Source: Arthrobacter celericrescens (GTDB lineage: Bacteria > Actinomycetota > Actinomycetes > Actinomycetales > Micrococcaceae). From it: a stretch of DNA of 36,836 nucleotides. The DNA lies in contig NZ_QYLP01000026.1 of the NCBI RefSeq assembly GCF_003614925.1, forward strand, positions 1 to 36,836, given 5' to 3'. The position numbers and the translations under genes were made by a program. Below the pieces are notes generated by a model that ran no database searches, was not told where the DNA came from, and was given only the letters and a program-made list of their open reading frames with translations. Positions within the stretch are counted from its first letter, which is position 1. Each line of letters opens with the position of its first letter. Below, in pieces: positions 9,784-17,992 of this stretch.

Positions 9784-10608
9784 TCACTTGCCGAGAAGGC
9801 TGCTCTCCACGGAGACGATTCCGGTGCCGGTGTTGAGCACGGAGGGCAGCAAGGACGGCAGCGGGAGGGGCAGCGGACTAAGGGTCGGTGTTGGTGCCGG
9901 CACGGACTCGGTGCTTGGTGCGGGCGCTGCCTTGGTGCTGGGCGCGGGAGACGTGCTGGCGGATTCCGTGGTGCGTGATTCGACCTCGTCCGAATCGCCT
10001 TCGCCCGATTCGGCGGACCCTCCGGATGTTCCGCTGTCGGGTACAGGACTGGCCGGTGCGGGGCTGAGCGGCGGGTTGCCGCTTGCCGGGCCGGGGGCGG
10101 ATCCGCCGTCGGCCGGTGCCGGCTGCCATGGCGCCTGCCCGGCGAGCGGCACGGTTCCGGCGAGCGGCACGGTTCCGGCGGAGGCGGCTCCAGCGGGCTC
10201 CGGGGCCTGGGCCTGGGCCTGGCTGACTTCGGACTGGCTGCCGGTCTTAGCCGAGGGTTTCTTCGTTTCCCGCTTGCCAGTCTGGGAGTCCCCGGCCTTT
10301 CCGGAGGGGCCGGGCTCGGGGAGGGCGGGGCTGCGGTCCGCGTCCGCCACTTGTCTGGGGCCGTCGGCGGCGGCCTGGCCGGTTTTCCCGGTCCACCCGT
10401 CGAAGGCGCCGGCCTGGGCTGCGAGGGCGATTCCTGCCGCCGCTGTGACTGCCAGCACCGGGACCCCGATGGCGGCGTTGGCACGGAACCGGCCGGTTCC
10501 CTTGCGTGTCCCGACGACCACTGCGGCCCTGCGGCCGCGCCGTTTTGTGGTGTTTCCCCCGATGGCTGATTCAGTTGCTGGTGGTCCGTTCACGCCGACG
10601 TTGGACAT
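9784..10608 (-). CDS. Pro/Ser/Ala-rich membrane-anchored protein, unknown function
   Basis: A 274-residue protein. I chose ATG 10608-10606 because GAGGGG stands just upstream; a longer frame to 10674 lacks a site. A basic N-terminus (residues about 20-45, many Arg/Lys) precedes one hydrophobic segment (NAAIGVPVLAVTAAAGIALAA, about residues 44-64 without cleavage motif certainty), so the protein is probably anchored with the C-terminus outside. The remainder is low-complexity Pro/Ser/Ala/Gly with one exact internal duplication (GTVPLA twice). The final 40 residues alternate Pro and Leu. Such tails often span the cell wall, but no catalytic domain or LPxTG signal is visible. No family is recognised. 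Confidence 0.65.
   Translation of the reverse strand: MSNVGVNGPPATESAIGGNTTKRRGRRAAVVVGTRKGTGRFRANAAIGVPVLAVTAAAGIALAAQAGAFDGWTGKTGQAAADGPRQVADADRSPALPEPGPSGKAGDSQTGKRETKKPSAKTGSQSEVSQAQAQAPEPAGAASAGTVPLAGTVPLAGQAPWQPAPADGGSAPGPASGNPPLSPAPASPVPDSGTSGGSAESGEGDSDEVESRTTESASTSPAPSTKAAPAPSTESVPAPTPTLSPLPLPLPSLLPSVLNTGTGIVSVESSLLGK
10143..10178. repeat. Exact 18-bp tandem duplication within the Pro-rich protein gene
   Basis: The unit CGAGCGGCACGGTTCCGG occurs at 10143-10160 and again at 10161-10178. It keeps frame and adds one AGTVPL hexapeptide on the minus strand. Confidence 0.9.
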
Positions 10609-10688
10609 GATTCCCCTCAAGTTCGCGGATTCGGAACAGCCCAGTCTAGTCGCCACAGGTGGGGATACCGTCAAATCGCCGGGTCATG

Positions 10689-11156
10689 CTACGCCCCGGG
10701 TACCGGCCAATCCATCAGTCTTGAGCGGATCAGGAAGCGCTTGCCTTCGGGTGCCTCTACCGAGAATCCGCTGCCCCGGCCGTCCACCACATCCACGGTC
10801 AGATGGGTGTGCGACCAGTAGGAAAACTGTTCGCGGGACATCCAGAATTCCAAGGACCAGAAGTCCCCCGGCACGTCCCCGCCGCCGGAAGGACCGCCCT
10901 CGTCGAAGCCGCTGCGCGGCCCGCCGTCGTCGATCTCGAAGACGCCCAGCAGCACGTCGGACTCCCCCGTGGTGAACTCACCCGCCGGGTAGCACATCGG
11001 CGAGGAGCCGTCGCAGCAGCCCCCGGACTGGTGGAACATCAGTGGCCCGTGCTGGCGGCGGAGCGTGCGGAGCAGGTCAAGGGCCGCCGCCGTGAGCGCC
11101 ACCCGGGAGAAGTCCTCCCCGGGCAGCGTCACGGCGGCCTCTAGTGCCTGTGCCAT
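10689..11156 (-). CDS. DUF779 protein, aldehyde dehydrogenase partner
   Basis: A 155-residue DUF779 protein. The defining block is MFHQSGGCCDGSSPMCYP (residues about 41-57), with three Cys that could bind metal or be redox-active, and a second block FWMSREQFSYWSHTHLTVDV with two His. The family is repeatedly found next to NAD-dependent acetaldehyde/alcohol-linked aldehyde dehydrogenases, but its activity is not established. The start ATG 11156 is only three bases after the aldehyde dehydrogenase stop, so the two are translationally coupled in one operon. Confidence 0.92.
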   Translation of the reverse strand: MAQALEAAVTLPGEDFSRVALTAAALDLLRTLRRQHGPLMFHQSGGCCDGSSPMCYPAGEFTTGESDVLLGVFEIDDGGPRSGFDEGGPSGGGDVPGDFWSLEFWMSREQFSYWSHTHLTVDVVDGRGSGFSVEAPEGKRFLIRSRLMDWPVPGA

Positions 11157-11159
11157 GGC

Positions 11160-12683
11160 TTAGAAGAAGCCCAGCTTGTTTTCGTTGTAGCTGACCAGCA
11201 GGTTCTTGGTCTGCTGGTAGTGCTCGAGCATCATCGCGTGGTTCTCGCGTCCGATGCCGGAGGACTTGTAGCCGCCAAACGCCGCACCGGCCGGGTAGGC
11301 GTGGTAGTTGTTCACCCAGACACGGCCGGCCTGGATCTCCCGGCCGGCCCGGTAGGCTACGTTGCCGTTGCGGGACCACACCCCGGCGCCGAGTCCGTAG
11401 AGGGTGTCGTTGGCGATGCCGATGGCGTCGTTGTAGTCACTGAACCGGGTCACGGACACCACGGGGCCGAAAATCTCCTCCTGGAAGATCCGCATCCTGT
11501 TGTGCCCTTCGAAAATGGTGGGCTGCACGTAGTAGCCGCCGGCCAGGTCCCCGGGGAGCTCGGCCCGGGCACCGCCGGTGAGCACCTTGGCGCCTTCCTG
11601 CCTGCCGATGTCGATGTAGGAGAGGATCTTCTCCAGCTGGTCGTTGGAGGCCTGGGCGCCGATCTGGGTGGCGGTGTCCAGCGGGTTGCCCTGGATGATC
11701 CTGTTGGTGCGGGCCACGGCGTCGGCCATGAAGGAATCGTAGATGCCCTCCTGCACCAGGGCGCGCGACGGGCAGGTGCAGACTTCGCCCTGGTTGAAGG
11801 CGAAGAGGGTGAAGCCTTCCTGGGCCTTGTCGTAGAAGGCGTCGTCCTGGGCGGCCACGTCCTCGAAGAATATGTTCGGGCTCTTGCCGCCGAGTTCCAG
11901 GGTGACCGGGATCAGGTTGTTGGCGGCGTACTGGCTGATGAGCCGGCCCGTGGTGGTCTCTCCTGTGAAGGCGATCTTGCGGATCCGGGGGCTGGAGGCT
12001 AGCGGCTTGCCGGCCTCGACCCCGAAGCCGTTGACGACGTTCACGACGCCGGCGGGAAGCAAGTCGGCGAGGAGCTCGACCAGGACCAGGATGGACGCCG
12101 GGGTCTGCTCCGCAGGCTTGAGGACCACGGTGTTGCCGGCGGCCAGCGCCGGGGCGAGCTTCCAGACGGCCATCAGGATCGGGAAGTTCCACGGGATGAT
12201 CTGGCCCACCACACCGAGCGGTTCGTGGAAGTGGTAGGCCGTGGTGTCGTCGTCGAGTTGGGAGAGGTGGCCTTCCTGGGCACGGATGGCGGCGGCGAAG
12301 TAGCGGAAATGGTCCGCCGCGAGCGGGATGTCCGCGTTCAGGGTCTCCCGGACCGGCTTGCCGTTGTCCCAGGTCTCGGCCACGGCCAGCAGTTCGACGT
12401 TGTCATCGATGCGGTCGGCGATCCTGTTCAGGACGGAGGCGCGTTCCGTGCCCGAGGTCTTGCCCCATGAGGGTGCGGCCTTATGCGCGGCGTCCAGGGC
12501 CAGTTCGATGTCCTCCGCCGTGCCTCGGGCCACCTCGCAGAACGCCTTGCCGGTCACGGGGGTGATGTTTTCGAAGTACTGGCCCTTGACCGGGGCAACC
12601 CATTCCCCGCCGATCCAGTTCTCGTAGCGGTCCTTGAACGTGACCTTTGAACCGTCGGCCCCTGGCTGTGCATAAACAGTCAT
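11160..12683 (-). CDS. NAD-dependent aldehyde dehydrogenase, acetaldehyde type (ExaC/AldB-like)
   Basis: A 507-residue aldehyde dehydrogenase oxidising an aldehyde to the acid with NAD. Catalytic C302 is in [13 protein letters not shown], the general base E263 is in LELGGKSP, and the cofactor region contains [23 protein letters not shown] and FTGETTTGR. The CxC arrangement and the long VGQIIPWNF block match the ExaC/AldB group used for acetaldehyde in ethanol oxidation. The start is ATG 12683 with AAGGAG seven bases away. The DUF779 gene follows after three bases. A GAF-domain regulator lies immediately upstream on the same strand, a pairing often seen for alcohol/aldehyde-inducible dehydrogenases. 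The exact substrate is inferred, not shown. Confidence 0.93.
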   Translation of the reverse strand: MTVYAQPGADGSKVTFKDRYENWIGGEWVAPVKGQYFENITPVTGKAFCEVARGTAEDIELALDAAHKAAPSWGKTSGTERASVLNRIADRIDDNVELLAVAETWDNGKPVRETLNADIPLAADHFRYFAAAIRAQEGHLSQLDDDTTAYHFHEPLGVVGQIIPWNFPILMAVWKLAPALAAGNTVVLKPAEQTPASILVLVELLADLLPAGVVNVVNGFGVEAGKPLASSPRIRKIAFTGETTTGRLISQYAANNLIPVTLELGGKSPNIFFEDVAAQDDAFYDKAQEGFTLFAFNQGEVCTCPSRALVQEGIYDSFMADAVARTNRIIQGNPLDTATQIGAQASNDQLEKILSYIDIGRQEGAKVLTGGARAELPGDLAGGYYVQPTIFEGHNRMRIFQEEIFGPVVSVTRFSDYNDAIGIANDTLYGLGAGVWSRNGNVAYRAGREIQAGRVWVNNYHAYPAGAAFGGYKSSGIGRENHAMMLEHYQQTKNLLVSYNENKLGFF

Positions 12684-12753
12684 TGCTAGCTCCTTTGCTG
12701 CGCATGATGGTGGCTTCCGCCATTGCCTCGAGCGTAGGAGCGGGAAGGTTGCA

Positions 12754-12763
12754 GCAACGTTGC
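12754..12763. promoter_or_regulatory. Candidate operator for the aldehyde dehydrogenase operon
   Basis: The perfect palindrome GCAACGTTGC lies 71-80 bp upstream of the dehydrogenase start, flanked by further TTGCA/TGCA half-sites (12750-12764). It is the only clear symmetrical element between regulator and operon, and its position suits an activator site. Confidence 0.45.
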
Positions 12764-12791
12764 ATGGCTGCGCCTGGCGCCGGTAATCCGG

Positions 12792-14156
12792 TCAAGCCGA
12801 CAGTTCGCTGTCGATCCGTTCCAGTTCGGCGACGACGGCGGCCCGCCTGGGTGAGCGGGGCGGCAGCAGCTTGAGGGCGGCAAGCCGCACCCCGGCGTCG
12901 TCCGCTGCCTCCGGCAGGGCCGCGTACTTGAGGAGGGAATCCGCGCTGCCGTCGGTGAGGACAGCCTCGCGCAGGAGGCTGGAGACGCGCTGGCGGAGCT
13001 CGACGACGCCGGGTGCCTCCGAGCGCGGCAGCACCGCGCCGCGGTAGATCTCCAGGGCGATCCGGTGCGCTCCGCGCTGCAGGCAGCCCAGGACCTGGCC
13101 GGAGTCGGGGAACAGTTCGACCGGCAGCCGGTACGGGCGCGAACCGGGCACGGCGTCCGGGCTGAGCTCCTGCAGGACCTTGCGCAGCCGCACCATCTCG
13201 GCCCGGAGGGTGACGGTCGAGCCGTCGCCCGGGTAGAGCAGGCCGCAGAGTTCGTCCGCGCTAAGCCCGTCCGGGTGCAGGCTCAGGAGGGCGAGGATCT
13301 CGCTGTGGCGGCCGGACAGCTGGACCGTCCGGCCCGCGATGCTGAGCAGGGCCTGTTCACGGCCGAGGAGCTGGAGGCTGTTGCGGTACAACGGGTCCGG
13401 GTCCTTCCGCGCCGTCGACCGGCCGCCGCCCTGCGGCGTCTTTCGGGGGACGGTGTCCCGTGCCTGCTGCAGCCGTTCAATCCGGAGGTGCGCCTGGGCT
13501 GCAGCGACGGTCGCCTCGACCAGGGACAGGGTGTGGGGTGCGACGGCGGCTTCCGTGCCGGTGATGTCCACGACGCCGAGCAGCGCCCCGGTGTCCGGGT
13601 CATGGAAGGGAACGGCCGTACAGCTCCACGGGTGGACGGCCCGCGTGTAGTGTTCCGCGCCGGAAATCTGGATGCTGCGCCGCAAGGCCAGGGCCGTGCC
13701 GGGAGCGCTGGTTCCCACGGATGCTTCGGACCAGTCGGCGCCTGCCACGAACAACATGCTTTCCGCCCGGCGCCGGAGGGCCGGGTCGCCGTCCACCCAG
13801 AGCAACCGGCCGAGGCCGTCGCCCACCGCGACCACGAGGCCGCCGTCCTGGCCGGGCTGCACGAGGAGCCTGCGGATCACCGGCATGACGGCGGCCAGCG
13901 GGTGCCCGCTGCGGTAGTCCTCCAGCTCGTCCATGTCCATGGCCAGGGGCGCGGCGGCGGTGTCCGGGTTGGCGCGCAGGGCGACGGAGCGCTGCCAGGA
14001 CTCCCGGACCAGCGGGCGCAGGCCGGGCAGGGCGCGGCCGTCGTCGGGAAGGGAGAGACTGCCGGCGGCCAGATGCTCGTGCGCCGTCCGGGCGTGCCGC
14101 TGCACCAGCCCACGGGGTTCGTTCCCATGGGCCGCGGGGTGGAGGGGGTTCTTCAT
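12792..14156 (-). CDS. GAF-domain transcriptional regulator of the adjacent aldehyde dehydrogenase
   Basis: A 454-residue regulator resembling the N-terminal half of AcoR: RPLVRESWQRS near residue 50, then a GAF-type sensor (about residues 85-235, with SEASVGTSAPGTALALRR and CTAVPFHDPDTGALLGVVDITG). Unlike sigma-54 activators there is no AAA+ ATPase domain. Instead a winged-helix-like segment follows at about 285-350 (LSGRHSEILALLSLHPDGLSADELCGLLYPGDG region, divided here), which looks like the OmpR/BTAD type. The start is ATG 14156 with GGGAG upstream. It is followed by the aldehyde dehydrogenase after 108 bp. Role as its aldehyde- or alcohol-responsive activator is inferred from position and from known AcoR-like pairs. 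Confidence 0.82.
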   Translation of the reverse strand: MKNPLHPAAHGNEPRGLVQRHARTAHEHLAAGSLSLPDDGRALPGLRPLVRESWQRSVALRANPDTAAAPLAMDMDELEDYRSGHPLAAVMPVIRRLLVQPGQDGGLVVAVGDGLGRLLWVDGDPALRRRAESMLFVAGADWSEASVGTSAPGTALALRRSIQISGAEHYTRAVHPWSCTAVPFHDPDTGALLGVVDITGTEAAVAPHTLSLVEATVAAAQAHLRIERLQQARDTVPRKTPQGGGRSTARKDPDPLYRNSLQLLGREQALLSIAGRTVQLSGRHSEILALLSLHPDGLSADELCGLLYPGDGSTVTLRAEMVRLRKVLQELSPDAVPGSRPYRLPVELFPDSGQVLGCLQRGAHRIALEIYRGAVLPRSEAPGVVELRQRVSSLLREAVLTDGSADSLLKYAALPEAADDAGVRLAALKLLPPRSPRRAAVVAELERIDSELSA

Positions 14157-14220
14157 CGATCTCCCACTGGCAGGCGCTGTTCCGGCTGGAAGCCCGTCCG
14201 GACAGCTTAGCCGGAAAGCC

Positions 14221-15654
14221 TCAGGCGCGGGAGATCCCGATCATGTCCTCGCGCGGGACCACTTTGATGCGTTCGCGGACGACGCCGGCGTCCGGGTTGT
14301 CGGCGGTCCACGCCGCGCCCAGGGCTACTTCGTGCGCATCGAGCTTGTTCCAGCCTTCCCAGGTGGTGTATTCGATGCCGCGTTCCTCAAGGAGGTCCAC
14401 GATGGCCTGGGGTTCCGGGGTTTCCGCAGGCGGCAGGGAGAGCCGGTCCTCCAGCAGGAACCCGATGGTCTCCAGCGCGTCGCCCTTGGTGTGGCCGATC
14501 AGGCCCACCGGGCCGCGCTTGATCCAGCCAGTGGTGTAGACGCCCGGCACCGGCTTGCCGTCGGCGCCCAGGACGCGGCCGCCGTCGTTCGGAATGACGC
14601 CGCGGCGGGCGTCGTACTCCAGCTCATCCAGCGCCGAGCCGTGGTAGCCGATGGCGCGGTAGACGGCCTGCACCGGGTAGTCGACGAACTCGCCGGTGCC
14701 CTTGACGTTGCCGGTGCCGTCCAGCTGCATCCGTTCGAACTTGATCCCGGACACCCTGCCGGAGCCGTTCTCCGAAACGATCTCCACCGGGCTGTGCAGG
14801 AAGTGCAGGTGCAGTCGGCGGGAGGAGGGCTGCTCCGATTCGGTGTGTTCCTCCACGAGCCAGTTGGTGAGTGTGTTCACCATGGTCTTGATCTGGTTGT
14901 TGCTGCGGATGGCCTCGTCGGAGGCTTCGTCGAACTCGAAGTCCTCCGGGTAGAGCACGATGTCCACGTCATTGGAGTGGGACAGTTCGCGCAGTTCCAA
15001 GGGCGTGAACTTCACCTGGGCGGGGCCGCGGCGGCCGAAGACGTGCACGTCGGTGACCGGGGAATCCTTCAGCCCGGCGTAGACGTTGTCCGGGATTTCG
15101 GTGACCAGGAGGTCGTCCGCGTGCTTGGACAGCATCCGGGCAACGTCCAGGGCCACGTTGCCGTTGCCGATGACCGCGATTTCCTTCGCCTCCAGCGGCC
15201 ATTCGCGGGACACGTCCGGGTGCCCGTCGTACCAGGACACGAAGTCGGCGCCGCCGTAGGAGCCCTCGAGTTCGATGCCGGGGATGTTGAGGTCCGCGTC
15301 CTTGATGGCGCCGGTGGAGAAGATGACGGCGTCGTAGAAGGAGCGGAAGTCGTGCAGGGTGAGGTCGCGGCCGTAGGTGACGTTGCCGAAAAAGCGGATG
15401 TCGCCGCGGTCCAGCACCTTGTGCAGGGCGTTCACGATGCCCTTGATGCGGGGATGGTCCGGGGCCACGCCATAGCGGATTAGACCGTACGGGGCGGGGT
15501 ACGCCTCGAAAAGGTCGATGCTGACTTCGAGGTTGCCATCCTTGACCTCGCTGGATTTACTCAGGATGTCCGCGGCGTACACACCGGCCGGGCCCGCGCC
15601 GATGATGGCAACGCGCAGTGGACGAGTGGAGCTGTTTTCCGAGTTGGACACCAT
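14221..15654 (-). CDS. FprA-type ferredoxin-NADP+ reductase, copy 1
   Basis: A 477-residue adrenodoxin-reductase-like flavoprotein that moves electrons between NADPH and ferredoxin. The FAD-binding motif GAGPAGVYAAD is at about residues 19-29, the NADPH-binding GNGNVALDVARMLSKHADD at about 162-180, and the ATG-type block GAIKDADLNIPGIELEGSYG in between. The TTGWIKRGPVGLIGHTK segment completes the FAD site. Length is normal. The ATG at 15654 has GGAGGG four bases upstream. It is close to copy 2 at 29213-30679, with long identical blocks. It stands alone between a regulator and the divergent rarD, so its redox partner is not indicated. Confidence 0.93.
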   Translation of the reverse strand: MVSNSENSSTRPLRVAIIGAGPAGVYAADILSKSSEVKDGNLEVSIDLFEAYPAPYGLIRYGVAPDHPRIKGIVNALHKVLDRGDIRFFGNVTYGRDLTLHDFRSFYDAVIFSTGAIKDADLNIPGIELEGSYGGADFVSWYDGHPDVSREWPLEAKEIAVIGNGNVALDVARMLSKHADDLLVTEIPDNVYAGLKDSPVTDVHVFGRRGPAQVKFTPLELRELSHSNDVDIVLYPEDFEFDEASDEAIRSNNQIKTMVNTLTNWLVEEHTESEQPSSRRLHLHFLHSPVEIVSENGSGRVSGIKFERMQLDGTGNVKGTGEFVDYPVQAVYRAIGYHGSALDELEYDARRGVIPNDGGRVLGADGKPVPGVYTTGWIKRGPVGLIGHTKGDALETIGFLLEDRLSLPPAETPEPQAIVDLLEERGIEYTTWEGWNKLDAHEVALGAAWTADNPDAGVVRERIKVVPREDMIGISRA

Positions 15655-15844
15655 GGACCCTCCGTCAGACGAAACCCCTGCCGCAATGGCGTGCAGGGCC
15701 CCAGTCTATTCCCCACCGGCCGCGCGGAAGCCCGTACGCGAAGCCACGTGACACGGGCCCGGCGGTTCCAATGTCCCGGGTCCCGGACAGCCTTCCGACC
15801 GGCCGTTCAGGAATACCCCGCCGGGACGTGATGTTATTGGTTCT

Positions 15845-16885
15845 GTGCCTACGCCCGAACACGCTCCGCTCTCCCTGCCCGCCCAGATCCCGGCCTCCGC
15901 GGCTGCCGCCTCGGGTCTCCCGGCCGTGAAGGCGGCCGGAACGGCGAAGGCCGCGCGTAGCGAGACGACGTCGGGCATCCTGTACGGGATCGGCGCCTAC
16001 GGGCTGTGGGGACTGCTGCCGCTGTACTTCCTGTTGCTGCAGCCCGCCGGGGCGGTGGAAATCGTGGCCAACCGCGTGGTCTGGTCGCTGCTGTTCTGCG
16101 CCGTCCTCATCGCCGTCACCCGCAACTGGGGACAGTTGGCCACCGCGTTCAGGGACCGCACCATCTTCCTGCCCCTGGTGGTGGCAGCGCTGCTCATCGC
16201 CGTGAACTGGCTGACCTACACCTACGGGATCACCACGAATCAGGCCGTCGAGGCATCCCTGGGCTATTTCATCAATCCGCTGGTCTCCGTGCTCCTGGGC
16301 GTCTTCGTCCTGAAGGAAACCCTCCGCCCGTTGCAGTGGGCCGCCGTCGGGATCGGCTTCGCCGCCGTCGCCGTCCTGACCGTCTCCTACGGCAAACTGC
16401 CGTGGATCGCCCTGGCCCTGGCGTTCAGTTTCGGGCTGTACGGCTTCGTGAAGAAGCGGGTGGGCCCGCGCTTGAACGCCGTCACCAGCCTCACGGTGGA
16501 AACCGTGGTGCTGGCCCCCTTCGCCGGCGCCACGATGCTGCTCCTGGGCCTGGGCGGAAGCGCCACGCTGGGCAACCACGGGGCCGGACACTTCTGGCTG
16601 CTGCTCTCTTCCGGCGTGATCACCGCCGTACCCCTGGTGTTCTTCGGCGCCTCGGCCAGCCGGCTGCCGCTAACGACCATCGGCATGCTGCAGTACTTCG
16701 CCCCGCTGCTCCAGTTCATCGTGGCCCTCACGGTGATGCACGAAGCCATGACCACGGCGCGCTGGATCGGCTTCGGCATCGTGTGGTTCGCCCTGGCGCT
16801 GCTCACGGTGGACATGTTCCGCACCGCGCGCAGGAACGCCGCCTTCCGCAGGCAGGCCCGGGCCACGCCGGCACATACCGCCTAG
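15845..16885 (+). CDS. rarD: RarD, EamA-family transporter
   Basis: A 346-residue DMT-superfamily transporter with about ten hydrophobic segments. The RarD signature is clear: GILYGIGAYGLWGLLPLYF at residues about 43-61, NWLTYTYGITTNQAVEASLGYFINPL divided around residue 130, and the C-terminal LPLTTIGMLQYFAPLLQF. E. coli RarD gives chloramphenicol resistance when expressed, but the natural substrate is unknown. The N-terminal 40 residues are Ala/Pro-rich and not part of the family. The start is GTG 15845 without a ribosome site; TGTTAT at 15832-15837 ends seven bases upstream, so the transcript may be leaderless. Its stop overlaps the convergent stress-protein stop by four bases. Confidence 0.92.
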   Translation: MPTPEHAPLSLPAQIPASAAAASGLPAVKAAGTAKAARSETTSGILYGIGAYGLWGLLPLYFLLLQPAGAVEIVANRVVWSLLFCAVLIAVTRNWGQLATAFRDRTIFLPLVVAALLIAVNWLTYTYGITTNQAVEASLGYFINPLVSVLLGVFVLKETLRPLQWAAVGIGFAAVAVLTVSYGKLPWIALALAFSFGLYGFVKKRVGPRLNAVTSLTVETVVLAPFAGATMLLLGLGGSATLGNHGAGHFWLLLSSGVITAVPLVFFGASASRLPLTTIGMLQYFAPLLQFIVALTVMHEAMTTARWIGFGIVWFALALLTVDMFRTARRNAAFRRQARATPAHTA

Positions 16886-17751
16886 ATGGGCATCGAGTCC
16901 ACGCGCTCGTAATCGCGCGGAACCACCACCATCGGAACCGGCAAGGCGCGCAGGATCTTGTTCGCGGTGCTGCCGATGAACAGCTTGTTCTTCTCGCCCA
17001 GGCGCGAGGAGCCGATGATCAGCACCTCGCCTTCCTGCCATTCCAGGCTGTCGATCGCTTCTTCGATGTTGCGTCCGTGCGCGACGGCGACACTCACGTC
17101 GTGCCCCTCCGGCAGCCGGTGGGCTGCGTCACTGAGGACGGTGTTGGCATGCCGGTGGGCGGCGTTGGTGGCTTCGCCGCTCTCGTCCGGTCCGGCGTCG
17201 AGGGTCACGAGGGAAACCAGTCGCAGAGGCACGCCGCGCCGGTTGGCCGCCCCGATGGCCGTGCCGATCGCGGCGTCCGCTCCAGCGCGCTGCCCGGTGG
17301 CCAAGGTGAAGCGGGTGACAGGCTCGGTGCGGTTGTAGCCGCGCGGGGCCAAGGCGACGGGCACCGGCGAGGCATGCAGGAGGGCATTGGCCACGCTGCC
17401 CACGGTGAAGCGCTTGAACAGTCCGTTGCTGGCTGCGCCCACCACGATCAGCCCGGCGTCGTCCCCGGCCGCCTCGATCAGTCCGGCGGCGAAGGATTCG
17501 GCGGGAAGGGCGCGGAAGGCGGCCTCGACGCCGTCGGGCACCAACGCCAGGCTCTCCCTCGCGGCGGCGAGCACAAGCTCTTCGGCCTCGGTCGCGGGGG
17601 TCTCATCGGGACGGGGCCCGGCATAGGGAACGTGCGGATCCACGACGTGGACGATGTCCAGGGAGGCGTCCTGGGCCCGCGCGAGCGAGGAGGCAAGGGC
17701 AACGGCGTCCGCGCCGCGCTCATTGGACGAATAACCAACGACGTATCGCAT
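16882..17751 (-). CDS. Tandem universal stress protein
   Basis: A 289-residue protein with two UspA domains (about 1-140 and 145-285). The second ends with IIGSSRLGEKNKLFIGSTANKILR, split here as the GxxG and GS(T) nucleotide-binding pattern of ATP-binding Usp proteins; the first has the matching VVGAASNGLFKRFTVGSVAN. Such proteins are cytoplasmic and are usually induced by starvation, hypoxia or redox stress. The ATG at 17751 follows GAGGGG. A 6-bp inverted repeat CCGTAG/CTACGG at 17790-17809 lies about 40 bases upstream and may be an operator. The 3' end overlaps the rarD 3' end. Confidence 0.93.
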   Translation of the reverse strand: MRYVVGYSSNERGADAVALASSLARAQDASLDIVHVVDPHVPYAGPRPDETPATEAEELVLAAARESLALVPDGVEAAFRALPAESFAAGLIEAAGDDAGLIVVGAASNGLFKRFTVGSVANALLHASPVPVALAPRGYNRTEPVTRFTLATGQRAGADAAIGTAIGAANRRGVPLRLVSLVTLDAGPDESGEATNAAHRHANTVLSDAAHRLPEGHDVSVAVAHGRNIEEAIDSLEWQEGEVLIIGSSRLGEKNKLFIGSTANKILRALPVPMVVVPRDYERVDSMPI

Positions 17752-17859
17752 CTAATTACCCCTCTTTGGGTAGCTCGGCAACGGCAATTCCGTAGGGTGA
17801 ACTCTACGGTTTCCGCCGCTGGCTGCCCAGTGTCCCGGGTGGCGTGCCGCGGTTGCATG

Positions 17860-17873
17860 TCAGAGCGTTCTGA
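17860..17873. promoter_or_regulatory. Candidate operator between the stress protein and the lyase genes
   Basis: TCAGAGCGTTCTGA is a 14-bp near-perfect palindrome (six of seven pairs) in the 241-bp divergent spacer, 120 bp upstream of the polysaccharide lyase start. The rest of the spacer shows an AT-richer stretch at 17875-17895 but no clear promoter. Confidence 0.4.
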
Positions 17874-17992
17874 GCACTTTTGTTCATTTGCATTGAGGGT
17901 GCACAGATCCGGACATAACGTGACCCCGATCACCCTTCTTTGCTCGCCGGCCATTCCCGGGGCAAAGATTCCCCCACGACCCGGAGGCACGC

